Shown here: positions 44,189 through 53,058 of the stretch, in pieces | Layout of the letters: each line of letters begins with the position of its first letter | Numbering within the stretch: position 1 is the first letter of the stretch | DNA from: Phreatobacter sp. | Lineage (GTDB): Bacteria > Pseudomonadota > Alphaproteobacteria > Rhizobiales > Phreatobacteraceae | NCBI RefSeq assembly: GCF_022843985.1 | Contig: NZ_JALHMP010000008.1 | Span: 1 to 64,000, forward strand | Direction: 5' to 3' | DNA: 64,000 bases | Position numbers and translations under genes: made by a program | The notes under the pieces: model-generated | Database searches by the model: none | What the model was told of the DNA's origin: nothing | Seen by the model: the letters and a program-made list of their open reading frames with translations, nothing else

Positions 44189-45256
44189 ATGGACCCACCT
44201 CCTCACGCCTCCCTTGCTACCGGAACCCGTCCCGCCGCAGCCGCGTCACCGCGGCCGCGACGCGTCCTGCTGTTCGGCGCAACCGGCACGATCGGCCAGG
44301 CAACCGCGGCGGCCCTCGTCGCACGCGGACATGCCGTGACGTGCCTGGTCAGGCCGCGCGCCGGGGTCGGCGGGCGTCTGGACGGGGAGCAGATCGCGCG
44401 CCTCCTGGCGGGCGCGACGATCCGTTTCGGCGACATCACCGATCCCGGCCCCCTCCTCGCTCCGGACGACCGCTTCGATGTGGTCGTCTCGTGCCTCGCA
44501 TCGCGAACCGGGGCGCCGGACGATGCCTGGGCCATCGACCATGCGGCACAGATGAACGTTCTCGCCATCGCCCGGCAGGCGGGCGCCGGCCAGATGGTCC
44601 TGCTCTCGGCGATCTGCGTGCAGAAGCCGCTCCTCGCCTTCCAGCAGGCCAAGCTCGCCTTCGAGACGGCGCTGATCGACTCTGGGCTGACCTATTCAAT
44701 CGTCCGCCCCACCGCCTTCTTCAAGTCGCTGTCTGGTCAGATCGCCCGGGTGCAGGCCGGCAAGCCCTTTCTGATGTTCGGCGACGGGACCCTGACGGCC
44801 TGCAAGCCGATCAGTGACGCCGATCTCGCCGCCTTCCTCTGCGATTGCCTCGACGACCCGGACAAGCACGACGCCATCCTGCCGATCGGCGGGCCCGGGC
44901 CGGCCCTTACCCCCCACGACCAGGGTGAGGCGCTCTTCGCCCTCACCGGACGCCCGCAGCGCTACCGGCGGGTACCGATCGGCGTCCTCGACACCGTCAT
45001 CGCGGCCCTCGCACTGCTCGGGCGTGTCGTGCCGTCCCTGGCTGCCAAGGCTGAACTGGCGCGGATCGGTCGCTACTATGCCACCGAATCCATGCTGGTC
45101 TGGGATCCCGTGAACGGGCGTTATGATGACGATGCGACCCCCTCGACCGGCGCCGACAGGCTGGTCGACTTCTACGCCAGCGTCATCCGCGGCGAGGCGC
45201 GGGTCGAACGCGGCGACCACGCGGTGTTCGGCGCCGACGCCGACAGGTCCGGATAG
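44189..45256 (+). CDS. bciA: divinyl (proto)chlorophyllide 8-vinyl reductase, BciA type
   Basis: A 355-aa NmrA/SDR-like protein. It starts with RVLLFGATGTIGQATAAALV and continues with VSCLASRTGAPDDAWAIDHA, LLSAICVQKPLLAFQQAKL and YSIVRPTAFFKSLSGQ, which I recognise as the BciA family that reduces the 8-vinyl group in (bacterio)chlorophyll synthesis with NADPH. The final ARIGRYYATESMLVWDP is also characteristic. No other pigment gene is in the window; bciA often stands apart from the main photosynthesis cluster. ATG 44189 gives the usual N-terminus. Confidence 0.9.
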   Translation: MDPPPHASLATGTRPAAAASPRPRRVLLFGATGTIGQATAAALVARGHAVTCLVRPRAGVGGRLDGEQIARLLAGATIRFGDITDPGPLLAPDDRFDVVVSCLASRTGAPDDAWAIDHAAQMNVLAIARQAGAGQMVLLSAICVQKPLLAFQQAKLAFETALIDSGLTYSIVRPTAFFKSLSGQIARVQAGKPFLMFGDGTLTACKPISDADLAAFLCDCLDDPDKHDAILPIGGPGPALTPHDQGEALFALTGRPQRYRRVPIGVLDTVIAALALLGRVVPSLAAKAELARIGRYYATESMLVWDPVNGRYDDDATPSTGADRLVDFYASVIRGEARVERGDHAVFGADADRSG

Positions 45257-45354
45257 GACAAGGTCCGCGCCGGCGCGGCCCGAGCGGCCGGCGTCATGTG
45301 CCTGACGTCTTCCTCACGGCCTCATGGCCCAGCCCCCTCCCCAATGCGACCCTG

Positions 45355-46071
45355 ATGGGCAAGAACCGTTTTCCCGTCTGGCGGCTCATTCAAAGCGAAC
45401 TGGAAGCGGAGATCCGCTCCGGCCTGATCGGTCCTGGCGACCAGTTGCCCTCGGAGAACGACCTCGCCGAGCGGTTCGCCGTGAACCGCCACACGGTGCG
45501 GACGGCTCTCGCCAATCTCGCCATGGTGGGCATGGTGCGGGCGCGGCGCGGGCGCGGCGTCTTCGTCGAGGACCGGCCGCCGGAATATCGCATCAACCGC
45601 GATTCCAAATGGAGCGAGATCGAGCGGCAGATGAATGCGGCGCCATCGGCACGCGTGATCGATGCCAGCGAGCGGGCGGCGAGTTCCTCCGTCGGCGGGC
45701 TGCTGGGACTGGCCGAGGGAACGCCCCTTCTGCTCGTCGAGAGCGTGCGCGGCGCTGCCCCTGCCCTCCTGATCTATTCCTACCACGTGCTGGAACATGT
45801 CCGCTTTGCCGGGATCGACGCGGCGGTGCGCCGGACAGGCAGCTTCACCGAGGCGCTGGCAGAATTCGGCGTCGACCAGTTCTTCCGCACCTCGACGTGG
45901 ATCGACTGCCGGATGCCCCGGCCGCGCGAGGCGGAAGCGCTGGCCATCCCGCTCGATGCCCCGGTTCTGGTGATGATGTATGTCGACAGCGACGCCGAAA
46001 GCCGGCCGCTGCTCTATGGCAATGCCGTCATCCCCAGCGGCAGCCTCATCCTGCGCATCGACACTCTCTGA
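45355..46071 (+). CDS. GntR-family regulator, HutC/PhnF subfamily
   Basis: A 238-aa regulator with a winged helix (FPVWRLIQSELEAEIRSGLI, then SENDLAERFAVNRHTVRTAL) and a UTRA ligand-binding domain from about residue 80, ending in GNAVIPSGSLILRID. It resembles PhnF, which controls phosphonate genes, and it is followed by an operon that includes phnDEC, which supports that reading. ATG 45355 gives a PhnF-like length; a GTG at 45298 would add 19 residues. A perfect inverted repeat between this gene and the next is a candidate operator. Confidence 0.9.
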   Translation: MGKNRFPVWRLIQSELEAEIRSGLIGPGDQLPSENDLAERFAVNRHTVRTALANLAMVGMVRARRGRGVFVEDRPPEYRINRDSKWSEIERQMNAAPSARVIDASERAASSSVGGLLGLAEGTPLLLVESVRGAAPALLIYSYHVLEHVRFAGIDAAVRRTGSFTEALAEFGVDQFFRTSTWIDCRMPRPREAEALAIPLDAPVLVMMYVDSDAESRPLLYGNAVIPSGSLILRIDTL

Positions 46072-46121
46072 AGCGCTTCGCCGCACTGCGGCATTTCCGG
46101 CGAACCGTCACACGCCCGTTA

Positions 46122-46146
46122 ACTTGTCGGCTTAAAGGCGACAAGT
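46122..46146. promoter_or_regulatory. inverted repeat, candidate operator of the transport operon
   Basis: ACTTGTCG (46122-46129) and CGACAAGT (46139-46146) form a perfect 8-base inverted repeat with a 9-base spacer, 33 bases before the first transporter gene and just after the regulator gene. The position fits an operator for the HutC/PhnF-type regulator; this role is inferred. Confidence 0.5.
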
Positions 46147-46178
46147 GAAGCCGTCGCCTCGACGGCGGAGGCGGGACG

Positions 46179-47366
46179 ATGGCCGGCATATCGCTTCGGA
46201 ACATCCGGAAGAGCTTCAAGGACGCGCAGATCCTGCACGGCGTCTCGCTCGACATCGCCGATGGCGAATTCCTGACGCTGGTGGGTCCCTCGGGCTGCGG
46301 CAAGACCACGCTGCTGCGCATCATCGCCGGCCTCGAGACCCAGGATTCCGGCGATGTCCTCATCGGCGACCGCATGGTCGACGACCTGCCGCCGAAGGCC
46401 CGCGACGTCGCCATGGTGTTCCAGTCCTATGCCCTCTACCCCTATATGACGGTGGCGGAGAACATCGCCCTGCCTTTGGAGATGCGGCGCCTGTCGGCAC
46501 TCCAGCGTCTGCCCCTGGCGGGACGTTTCATGCCAGGGGCGCGGGCAGCCCGTGCCGGCATCGACCGGGACGTCAAGGCCGTGGCCGATGGGCTCGGCAT
46601 CGGCCATCTCGCCGCCCGCAAGCCGGCCCAGCTCTCCGGCGGCCAGCGCCAGCGCGTGGCGCTCGCCCGCGCCATGGTGCGGCGGCCCAAGGCCTTCCTC
46701 ATGGACGAGCCGCTGTCCAACCTCGACGCCAAGATGCGCGTCCAGGCGCGCACCGAGATTTCCGAACTTCACCGCTCGCTCGGCGCCACCTTCGTCTACG
46801 TCACCCACGACCAGGCCGAGGCGATGACCATGTCGGACCGGGTGGCTGTCATGATGGGGGGCCACCTTCTGCAGGTCGCCCCGCCGCAGGTCATCTATGA
46901 CGATCCGCAGGATCTCGCCGTCGCCACGTTCATCGGGACGCCGGAGATCAACACGCTGCCGGGCCGGATCGGCGCCGACGGACGCGTCGAGGTGATCGGG
47001 ACGCCCTGGCCGGTCACGGTCGAGGGCCAGCCGGGTGCCGAAGTGACGGTTGCCATCCGCCCCGAGGCGCTGATGGTGACGCGCGGGGCCGCCAGTGACG
47101 CCATCGCCCTCGTCGGCACGATCCGTCATGTCGAGATGCTCGGCGCCGAGACGCTGGTCCATGTCGTCGCCAGCCCGCTGACCCGGCCTCTCGTCACGCG
47201 GATCGAACCGTCGGCGGCAGCGGCCTTGAAAAAGGGCGACCCGGTCGCGCTGTCGACCGACCCGCGCCGGGTCCTGGTCTTCGGCAAGGACGGAAAGCGG
47301 ATCGCGGTCCGCCAGTCCACCCCGGCTCTGACGCCGGCCGCGCGGGGGGTGACGGTCCATGTCTGA
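46179..47366 (+). CDS. sugar/glycerol-phosphate-type ABC transporter ATPase (UgpC/MalK family)
   Basis: A 395-aa ATPase with Walker A VGPSGCGKTTLL, signature LSGGQRQRVALARAM, Walker B FLMDEP and the switch His in VYVTHDQAEAMT. The extended C-terminal TOBE regulatory region (from about residue 250) marks the MalK/UgpC branch of carbohydrate importers. GGAGG lies a few bases before ATG 46179. A somewhat long insert (LQRLPLAGRFMPGARAARAG) lies in the helical domain. Its stop overlaps the next start. Confidence 0.93.
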   Translation: MAGISLRNIRKSFKDAQILHGVSLDIADGEFLTLVGPSGCGKTTLLRIIAGLETQDSGDVLIGDRMVDDLPPKARDVAMVFQSYALYPYMTVAENIALPLEMRRLSALQRLPLAGRFMPGARAARAGIDRDVKAVADGLGIGHLAARKPAQLSGGQRQRVALARAMVRRPKAFLMDEPLSNLDAKMRVQARTEISELHRSLGATFVYVTHDQAEAMTMSDRVAVMMGGHLLQVAPPQVIYDDPQDLAVATFIGTPEINTLPGRIGADGRVEVIGTPWPVTVEGQPGAEVTVAIRPEALMVTRGAASDAIALVGTIRHVEMLGAETLVHVVASPLTRPLVTRIEPSAAAALKKGDPVALSTDPRRVLVFGKDGKRIAVRQSTPALTPAARGVTVHV

Positions 47367-48294
47367 CCTCGCCCTCGCCGCACCGACACGCCTCGACCAT
47401 CGCGCGCACGCGCGGGCGGGCGAGACGGCCGAGCAGCTCGCCGCCTGGGTGCTGGCGGGACCGGCCTTCGCGCTGATCTGGATCCTGCTGCTGGGGCCGA
47501 CGGTCGCCGTCTTCGTGCTGTCCTTCACCGACTGGACCTTCGGCATGCCGGAGATCGCCTGGGCGGGGCTCGAAAACTACCGCGAGATGGCCGGCGACGC
47601 GGTGTTCTGGAAGACCCTGCGCAACACCCTGACCTATGTGGCCTTCGTGGTGCCGCTCTCGGTCTTTCTCGGGCTCGGCGCCGCCATCCTGATCGAGGCG
47701 GGAGAGAGCCTCAGAGGCTTCTACCGCGCCGCCTTCTTCCTGCCGGTGGTCTCGACCCTGCTCGCCATGGCCCTGGTCTTCCAGTTCGCCTTCCATCCGA
47801 CGGTCGGAGCCATCAACAGGACCCTCGCCCTGGTCGGCATTCCCACGACCGACTGGCTGAAGAACCCGGACACTGCGCTCTTCGCCCTCGGCGTGATCGG
47901 CATCTGGCAGGCGATCGGCCTGTCGATGGTGCTCTTCATCGCCGGGCTGAAGGCGATCCCGAAGGATCTCTACGAGGCCGCCGCGGTGGACGGTGCCGAC
48001 GGCCCCTTCGAGCGCTTCCGCCGGGTGACATGGCCGATGCTCGGCCCGGCCATGCTTTTCGTCGTCACCATCACCGCGATCCGCGCCTTCCAGGTCTTCG
48101 ACACGGTGCAGGTGCTGACCGACGGCGGCCCGAACAAGGCGACCAACGTGCTGCTGTTCCAGATGTACCAGGAGGGCTTCTCCTTCCTGCGCTCGGCCTA
48201 TGCGGCGGCCCTCACCGTCGTCTTCCTCGGCTTCGTCCTGCTGGTCACCGTCATCCAGGTGCGCCTCCAGGAACGCAACACCCATTACGGTTGA
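47359..48294 (+). CDS. carbohydrate-type ABC permease (UgpA/MalF family)
   Basis: A 311-aa membrane protein with six helices and the binding-protein-dependent transport EAA loop (YEAAAVDGADGPFERFRRVT). The N-terminal WVLAGPAFALIWILLLGPTV and VLSFTDWTFG segments are typical of UgpA-like permeases. It overlaps the ATPase gene by 8 bases and lies 8 bases before the second permease. Confidence 0.93.
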   Translation: MSDLALAAPTRLDHRAHARAGETAEQLAAWVLAGPAFALIWILLLGPTVAVFVLSFTDWTFGMPEIAWAGLENYREMAGDAVFWKTLRNTLTYVAFVVPLSVFLGLGAAILIEAGESLRGFYRAAFFLPVVSTLLAMALVFQFAFHPTVGAINRTLALVGIPTTDWLKNPDTALFALGVIGIWQAIGLSMVLFIAGLKAIPKDLYEAAAVDGADGPFERFRRVTWPMLGPAMLFVVTITAIRAFQVFDTVQVLTDGGPNKATNVLLFQMYQEGFSFLRSAYAAALTVVFLGFVLLVTVIQVRLQERNTHYG

Positions 48295-48302
48295 GGGGCC
48301 CC

Positions 48303-49148
48303 ATGCGCACGCGCTCCATCGCCGCGACCGGCCTCGGCTTCCAGCTCTTCCGCCATGCGGTGCTGGGCCTCGGCGCCTTCCTGATGCTGGCCCCCTTCGT
48401 CATCATGATCTCGGTCAGCCTGAAGCCGTCGGGCGAGATCTTCGCACCGGAATTCACGCTGCTGCCGAAACAGTGGCACGCCTGGCAGAACTATGCCGAT
48501 GCCTTCACCAAGCAGCCGCTTGCCCGCTACATCCTCAACGGCTTCATCGTCACCGGGTCCATCTTCGCCTGCCAGTTGCTGACGGCGCTGCCCTGTGCCT
48601 ATGCGCTGGCGAAGCTGCGCTGGCGCGGCCGCGAGACCATGTTCATGCTGGTCCTGCTCGGCCTGCTGATCCCGCCGCAGGTGACCGCCATCCCGCTCTA
48701 CATCCTGCTCTGGCAGGTCGGGCTGCTGAACACCTATGCCGCCATCATCCTGCCCTCGACCATCTCGGTCTTCGGCATCTTCCTGATGCGGCAGTTCTTC
48801 CTCACCGTGCCGGACGATCTCATCAACGCCGCCCGTCTCGACGGGCTCGGCGAGTTCGCCATCGTCTGGCGGATCATGATGCCGACGGCCATGCCAGCGG
48901 TGATCGCCTTCGGTGTCCTGTCGCTGGTGTGGAACTGGAACGAGTTCTTCTGGCCGCTCATCGTCGTGCAGTCCGAGCACCTCGCCACCCCGCCGCTCGG
49001 CGTCGTCTTCTTCGCCAATGCCGAGGCCGGCACGAATTACGGCCCGCTCATGGCGGCGGCCACCGCCATCACCGCCCCCCTCGTCATCGCCTTCCTCGCT
49101 GCCCAGCGCTGGTTCATCGACGGCGTCACCATGACCGCCGTCAAGTGA
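48303..49148 (+). CDS. carbohydrate-type ABC permease (UgpE/MalG family)
   Basis: A 281-aa permease with six helices. Hallmarks are FVIMISVSLKPSGEIFAPEF near the N-terminus and the EAA loop INAARLDGLGEFAIVWRIMM. It is the second permease partner of the gene before it. The matching solute receptor is not next, as is usual, but four genes downstream at 51698. Confidence 0.93.
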   Translation: MRTRSIAATGLGFQLFRHAVLGLGAFLMLAPFVIMISVSLKPSGEIFAPEFTLLPKQWHAWQNYADAFTKQPLARYILNGFIVTGSIFACQLLTALPCAYALAKLRWRGRETMFMLVLLGLLIPPQVTAIPLYILLWQVGLLNTYAAIILPSTISVFGIFLMRQFFLTVPDDLINAARLDGLGEFAIVWRIMMPTAMPAVIAFGVLSLVWNWNEFFWPLIVVQSEHLATPPLGVVFFANAEAGTNYGPLMAAATAITAPLVIAFLAAQRWFIDGVTMTAVK

Positions 49149-49173
49149 TCTCGACCCCCCAAGGAGACCTGTC

Positions 49174-50037
49174 ATGACCCTGATCGATCGCCGCATCCTT
49201 CTCGCCGCCGCAGGCGCCGCCATCGCCGCCCCCGCCCTTGCACAGGCCCGCCCGACGCTGAAGATCGGCCTCGGCCCGCAGCAGCCGACCCAGGCCGACA
49301 CCCGCCGCGTCTGGGAGCCGGTCTACAAGGCCATCGCCGACAAGGCGGGCTTCAACCTCGAACTGCAGGTGGCCAACGACTGGGCCGGCATCGCGACGGC
49401 GCTCGCCAACGAGCAGATCGACGTCGCGCAGATGGGCCCGTGGGGCTACATCCTCGCCAAGGTGCGCGGCGAGGCGCGCATCATCAACACGATGCTGGTC
49501 AACGGCATCCCCACCTACAAGGCCATCATCGTCGGCCGTCCCGGGCTCACCATCGCCAAATTCCCGGATGACGCCAGGGGCAAGTCGATGCAGATGCTCG
49601 ACGTCGGCTCGACCTCGGGCTGGCTCGTGCCGACCCATTTCCTCCGCTCGAAGGGCATCGAGCCGAAGACCTTCTTCGGTCGCTATGCGGAGGGTGCTTC
49701 CGCCGCCGCCGCCCAGATGGCGACCGTCAACGGCCAGGTCGACCTCGCCACTGGCTGGGACACCCATCGCAATACCATGATCCGCAACGGCACGATCCAG
49801 GCGACGTCCAACACGGTTGTTTGGGAATCCGATCCGCTGCCGAACGAGTGCGTGGTCGTGTCGAAGAGCTTCCCGCAGGCCCGCGCCGAGGTCCTGGCGG
49901 CGGCGCTCGCCGGTCTCTCCGACGAGGAGAAGAAGCTCCTGCCCTGGCCCTATACCGGCTTCGTGACCGCCACCCACGCACCCTACGAGGTCCTCGAGAA
50001 GATGGGCCGCGATCTCGGCGTCATCCGGACCTCCTGA
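49174..50037 (+). CDS. phnD: phosphonate-type ABC transporter substrate-binding protein (PhnD family)
   Basis: A 287-aa periplasmic receptor. After a signal peptide (RRILLAAAGAAIAAPALAQA) it reads LKIGLGPQQPTQADTRRVWE and has the oxyanion-binding loop LDVGSTSGWLVPTHF, where PhnD homologues hold the phosphonate group. AAGGAG precedes ATG 49174. It is followed at once by the PhnE and PhnC genes, which completes one importer inside the larger gene run. Confidence 0.92.
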   Translation: MTLIDRRILLAAAGAAIAAPALAQARPTLKIGLGPQQPTQADTRRVWEPVYKAIADKAGFNLELQVANDWAGIATALANEQIDVAQMGPWGYILAKVRGEARIINTMLVNGIPTYKAIIVGRPGLTIAKFPDDARGKSMQMLDVGSTSGWLVPTHFLRSKGIEPKTFFGRYAEGASAAAAQMATVNGQVDLATGWDTHRNTMIRNGTIQATSNTVVWESDPLPNECVVVSKSFPQARAEVLAAALAGLSDEEKKLLPWPYTGFVTATHAPYEVLEKMGRDLGVIRTS

Positions 50038-50039
50038 CC

Positions 50040-50867
50040 ATGACCCCTTCGGCGACCCCGACCCGGCGCACCGACGGCTCCTATGTGGAGCCGCCGGTCA
50101 CCTTATGGTCCCGCGCCTTCCTGGCGCGGGTGGCGGTCGGGATTGCCGTCGTCGCCTTCGTGGTGGCCTCAGTGCGGATCGCCGAGGTCGACCCCGCCAA
50201 GCTCGTGACCGGCCTGCCGCGGCTCTGGGCCTGGGCCTCGACGGCCTGGCCGCCCTATACGGGCGACTTCGACGCCTTCGTCTACCGCGCCCTGGAGACA
50301 GTGGCGATCGCGACGGTGGGGACGACGGTGGCGACGCTGCTGGCCTTTCCCCTGTCGATCTTCATCGCCCGCAACATGACGCCATCGCCGCTGCTGTCCG
50401 TTCCGGTGCGAGCGGTCGTCAACGCCTTCCGCGGCATCGACACCGTCGTGTTCGCTATCCTCTTCGTCGCGGCTGTCGGCCTCGGTCCCTTCGCCGGCGT
50501 GCTCGGGATGATCGTCCATTCGCTGGGAGTCATCGCCAAGCTCAATGCCGAGGCCATCGAGACCATTCCGCCGGCGCCTCTCGAGGCCGCGGCGCTGTCG
50601 GGCGCCAACCGCACCAAGATCGTCACCTATGCCATGTTGCCCTCGGTCCTGCCGAACCTCGCTTCGGTCTCCCTCTATGTCTGGGAGGCCAATGTCCGCA
50701 CCTCGACCATCCTCGGCATCGTCGGTGCCGGCGGCATCGGTATCGAGATCAAGGCGGCGATCGACCTGCTCGACTTCCAAAAGCTGCTGACGCTCTCGGT
50801 CATCGTGCTCGTCATGGTCACGGCCATCGACCAGTTCTCGGCTTGGCTCCGGCGGAGGCTCGTCTGA
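50040..50867 (+). CDS. phnE: phosphonate-type ABC transporter permease (PhnE family)
   Basis: A 275-aa membrane protein with about six helices and typical PhnE sequence: PLSIFIARNMTPSPLLSVPV, VVNAFRGIDTVVFAILFVAA and, late, GIVGAGGIGIEIKAAIDLLD. ATG 50040 lies 2 bases after the phnD stop. Its stop shares one base with the phnC start. Confidence 0.93.
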   Translation: MTPSATPTRRTDGSYVEPPVTLWSRAFLARVAVGIAVVAFVVASVRIAEVDPAKLVTGLPRLWAWASTAWPPYTGDFDAFVYRALETVAIATVGTTVATLLAFPLSIFIARNMTPSPLLSVPVRAVVNAFRGIDTVVFAILFVAAVGLGPFAGVLGMIVHSLGVIAKLNAEAIETIPPAPLEAAALSGANRTKIVTYAMLPSVLPNLASVSLYVWEANVRTSTILGIVGAGGIGIEIKAAIDLLDFQKLLTLSVIVLVMVTAIDQFSAWLRRRLV

Positions 50868-51670
50868 TGGCGGAGGTTCTCGCCCTTACCGGCGTCACCA
50901 AGACCTATGGGGCGACGACGGCGCTGGCCGACGTGTCGCTCGCCCTCCGGCCGGGCGAGGTCGTTGCCCTGGTCGGCCCGTCGGGTGCCGGCAAGTCGAC
51001 GGTCTTCCGCTGCGTGACGCGGCTCGTCGCCCCGGACAAGGGGACGGTCGAGGTCCTCGGACGCGATCTCGCCGGCCTCGGCGGCAGCGAACTGCGACGG
51101 GCGCGCCGCGACGTCGGCCTGATCTTCCAGCAATTCAACCTGATCGGCCGCATGTCGGCGATCGACAATGTGCTCGCCGGCCGCATGGGGCATGTCGCGA
51201 CATGGCGGGTCGTCACCCGCCTGTTCCCGCGTGAGGACCGCCAACTGGCGCTCGCCTGCCTCGATCGCGTCGGGCTCCTGGACAAGGCCTATCAGCGCGC
51301 CGATTCCCTCTCCGGTGGCCAGCAGCAACGGGTCGCCATCGCCCGGGTCCTGGCGCAGCGCTCACGCATCCTGCTCGCTGACGAGCCGGTCTCAAGCCTG
51401 GATCCGCAATCGGCGGACAATGTCCTGACGGTTCTGCGGACGGTGGCGCGCGAAAGCGGCATCGCGGTTCTCTGCGCGCTGCATCAGGTCGACCTCGCGC
51501 GCCGCTTTGCCGACCGCGTCGTCGCCCTGAGGGCCGGACGGGTCGTCCTCGACGGGCCAGCCAGCGCCTTCGACACCGCAGCCTTCACGACGATCTACGG
51601 GACGGCCGAGCATCCCCCGGCGGCCGCTCCGACGACCTGCGATGCCGGCCCCCGGCTCGCCCTTTCCTGA
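50867..51670 (+). CDS. phnC: phosphonate-type ABC transporter ATPase (PhnC family)
   Basis: A 267-aa ATPase with Walker A VGPSGAGKSTVFRCVTRLV, LIFQQFNLIGRMSAIDNVLA (a PhnC hallmark around the Q-loop), signature LSGGQQQRVAIARVLAQ, Walker B ILLADEP and the switch His in CALHQVDLA. It overlaps the phnE stop by one base. The carbohydrate-type receptor gene follows 27 bases after its stop. Confidence 0.94.
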   Translation: MAEVLALTGVTKTYGATTALADVSLALRPGEVVALVGPSGAGKSTVFRCVTRLVAPDKGTVEVLGRDLAGLGGSELRRARRDVGLIFQQFNLIGRMSAIDNVLAGRMGHVATWRVVTRLFPREDRQLALACLDRVGLLDKAYQRADSLSGGQQQRVAIARVLAQRSRILLADEPVSSLDPQSADNVLTVLRTVARESGIAVLCALHQVDLARRFADRVVALRAGRVVLDGPASAFDTAAFTTIYGTAEHPPAAAPTTCDAGPRLALS

Positions 51671-51697
51671 TGCATGCCTCTGACCCCTGGAGCGACC

Positions 51698-52981
51698 ATG
51701 ACCACGTCCCGCCGCACATTCATTGCCAGCGCCGCCGCTACGGTGGCCCTGCCCTCCTATCTGCGCGCCCAGTCCACGCCGGTGGAACTGCAGGTGCAGT
51801 ACTCCATTCCGGTCCTGTTCAAGGACCTGATGGAAAAGATCGTCGCCGACTTCCAGAAGGCCAACCCGACCATCAAGGTGACGCTGCGCGCGCCGGAGGT
51901 GGGCTATGAGGAAATCCTCCAGCGCAACCTGCGCGACGTCGTCACCAACACTTTGCCGGACATTGCCTTCCACGGCCTCAACCGTCAGCGCACCCTCGAC
52001 GAGCGCCGGATCCCTGTCGATCTCAAGCCCTTCATGGACGCCGATCCGGAGACTGCCTCGCTCGGCTTTTCGCCCTCGCTTCTGTCGCTCGGCCAGACCG
52101 GCAGCAAGCAGACCGGTATCGGCTTCGCCATGTCGACGCCGATCCTCTATTATAACGTCGACCTGCTGAAGGCCGCCGGTGGCGATCCGGACAAGCTGCC
52201 GACCACCTGGGACGAGGTCATCCGCCTTGCCGCCGCCATCCAGGCTCCGGCCCAGAACCGCACCGGCCTGTTCTATGACTGGACCATCACCGGCAACTGG
52301 GCCTGGCAGGCCCTTGTCATGTCGCATGGCGGAACGATGCTGAATGCCGACGAGAGCCGCGTCGCCTTCAGCGAAGAGCCGGGACAGAAGGCTATCCGCG
52401 TGCTGCGCAAGATGGTGGACGAGGGCAAGATGCCCGATATCCGCCCGGACACGGCCTTCCAGGACTTCTTCTCAGGCCGCCTCGGCATGTCGATGCAGTC
52501 CACCGCCCAGCTCGGCCGCTACAACCGCGAGATCGGCGGGCGCTTCAAGCTGGTCTGTGGCCGATTCCCGCTCTCGGCCGCCAATCCGCGCCTGCCCGCC
52601 GGCGGCAATGTCGCCATGATGTTCACCAAGGACCGCGCCCGCCAGGAAGCGGCCTGGAAGTTCATCAAATATGCCACCGGCCCGATCGGCGCGACGGCGA
52701 TGGTCAATGCCACCGGCTACATGCCGGGAACCACCATCCCGGCACAGCGCGAGGACATGCTCGGCAATTTCTATCGCAACAATCCGAACCACCTCGTCGC
52801 CATCCGCCAGCAGGACGTGATCAACGGCTGGTACGCCTTCCCGGGCCAGAACGCCCTGCGCATCACCGACGTCATCAACGATCATCTGCAGTCGGTGGTG
52901 AACAAGTCGAAGGGCGCCGACGAGGCGCTGACCGCCATGGCGGCCGCCGTGCAGCCCCTGCTGCCGCGCCGCGCCAGCTGA
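51698..52981 (+). CDS. carbohydrate-type ABC transporter solute-binding protein (UgpB-like)
   Basis: A 427-aa periplasmic receptor of the cluster-B (bacterial_SBP_1) fold with a twin-arginine signal (TSRRTFIASAAATVALPSYL) and LMEKIVADFQKANPTIKVTL at the start of the first lobe. It is presumably the receptor for the UgpA/UgpE-like permeases at 47359 and 48303, displaced by the phn genes. ATG 51698 is preferred to ATG 51674 because the Tat motif follows directly and GGAG lies just upstream. A strong hairpin follows the stop. Confidence 0.92.
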   Translation: MTTSRRTFIASAAATVALPSYLRAQSTPVELQVQYSIPVLFKDLMEKIVADFQKANPTIKVTLRAPEVGYEEILQRNLRDVVTNTLPDIAFHGLNRQRTLDERRIPVDLKPFMDADPETASLGFSPSLLSLGQTGSKQTGIGFAMSTPILYYNVDLLKAAGGDPDKLPTTWDEVIRLAAAIQAPAQNRTGLFYDWTITGNWAWQALVMSHGGTMLNADESRVAFSEEPGQKAIRVLRKMVDEGKMPDIRPDTAFQDFFSGRLGMSMQSTAQLGRYNREIGGRFKLVCGRFPLSAANPRLPAGGNVAMMFTKDRARQEAAWKFIKYATGPIGATAMVNATGYMPGTTIPAQREDMLGNFYRNNPNHLVAIRQQDVINGWYAFPGQNALRITDVINDHLQSVVNKSKGADEALTAMAAAVQPLLPRRAS

Positions 52982-52998
52982 TCTCCATCCACGCCATT

Positions 52999-53027
52999 GG
53001 CCCGTCCCGCCCCGGCGGGACGGGCCT
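52999..53027 (+). terminator. strong GC hairpin after the receptor gene
   Basis: GGCCCGTCCCGCC (52999-53011) and GGCGGGACGGGCC (53014-53026) are perfectly complementary, a 13-base arm pair, with only a weak T run after it. It stands in the 77-base gap before the phosphoesterase gene and may end or attenuate the transport operon. Confidence 0.65.
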
Positions 53028-53058
53028 TGCTCCGTCCCCTGCCCGTCGAGAACCGCCC

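Noticed and set aside
46080-46130. Pho box in front of the interleaved importer operon
   Set aside because: GTCAC and GTTAAC occur near each other but do not form the spaced direct repeats of a Pho box.
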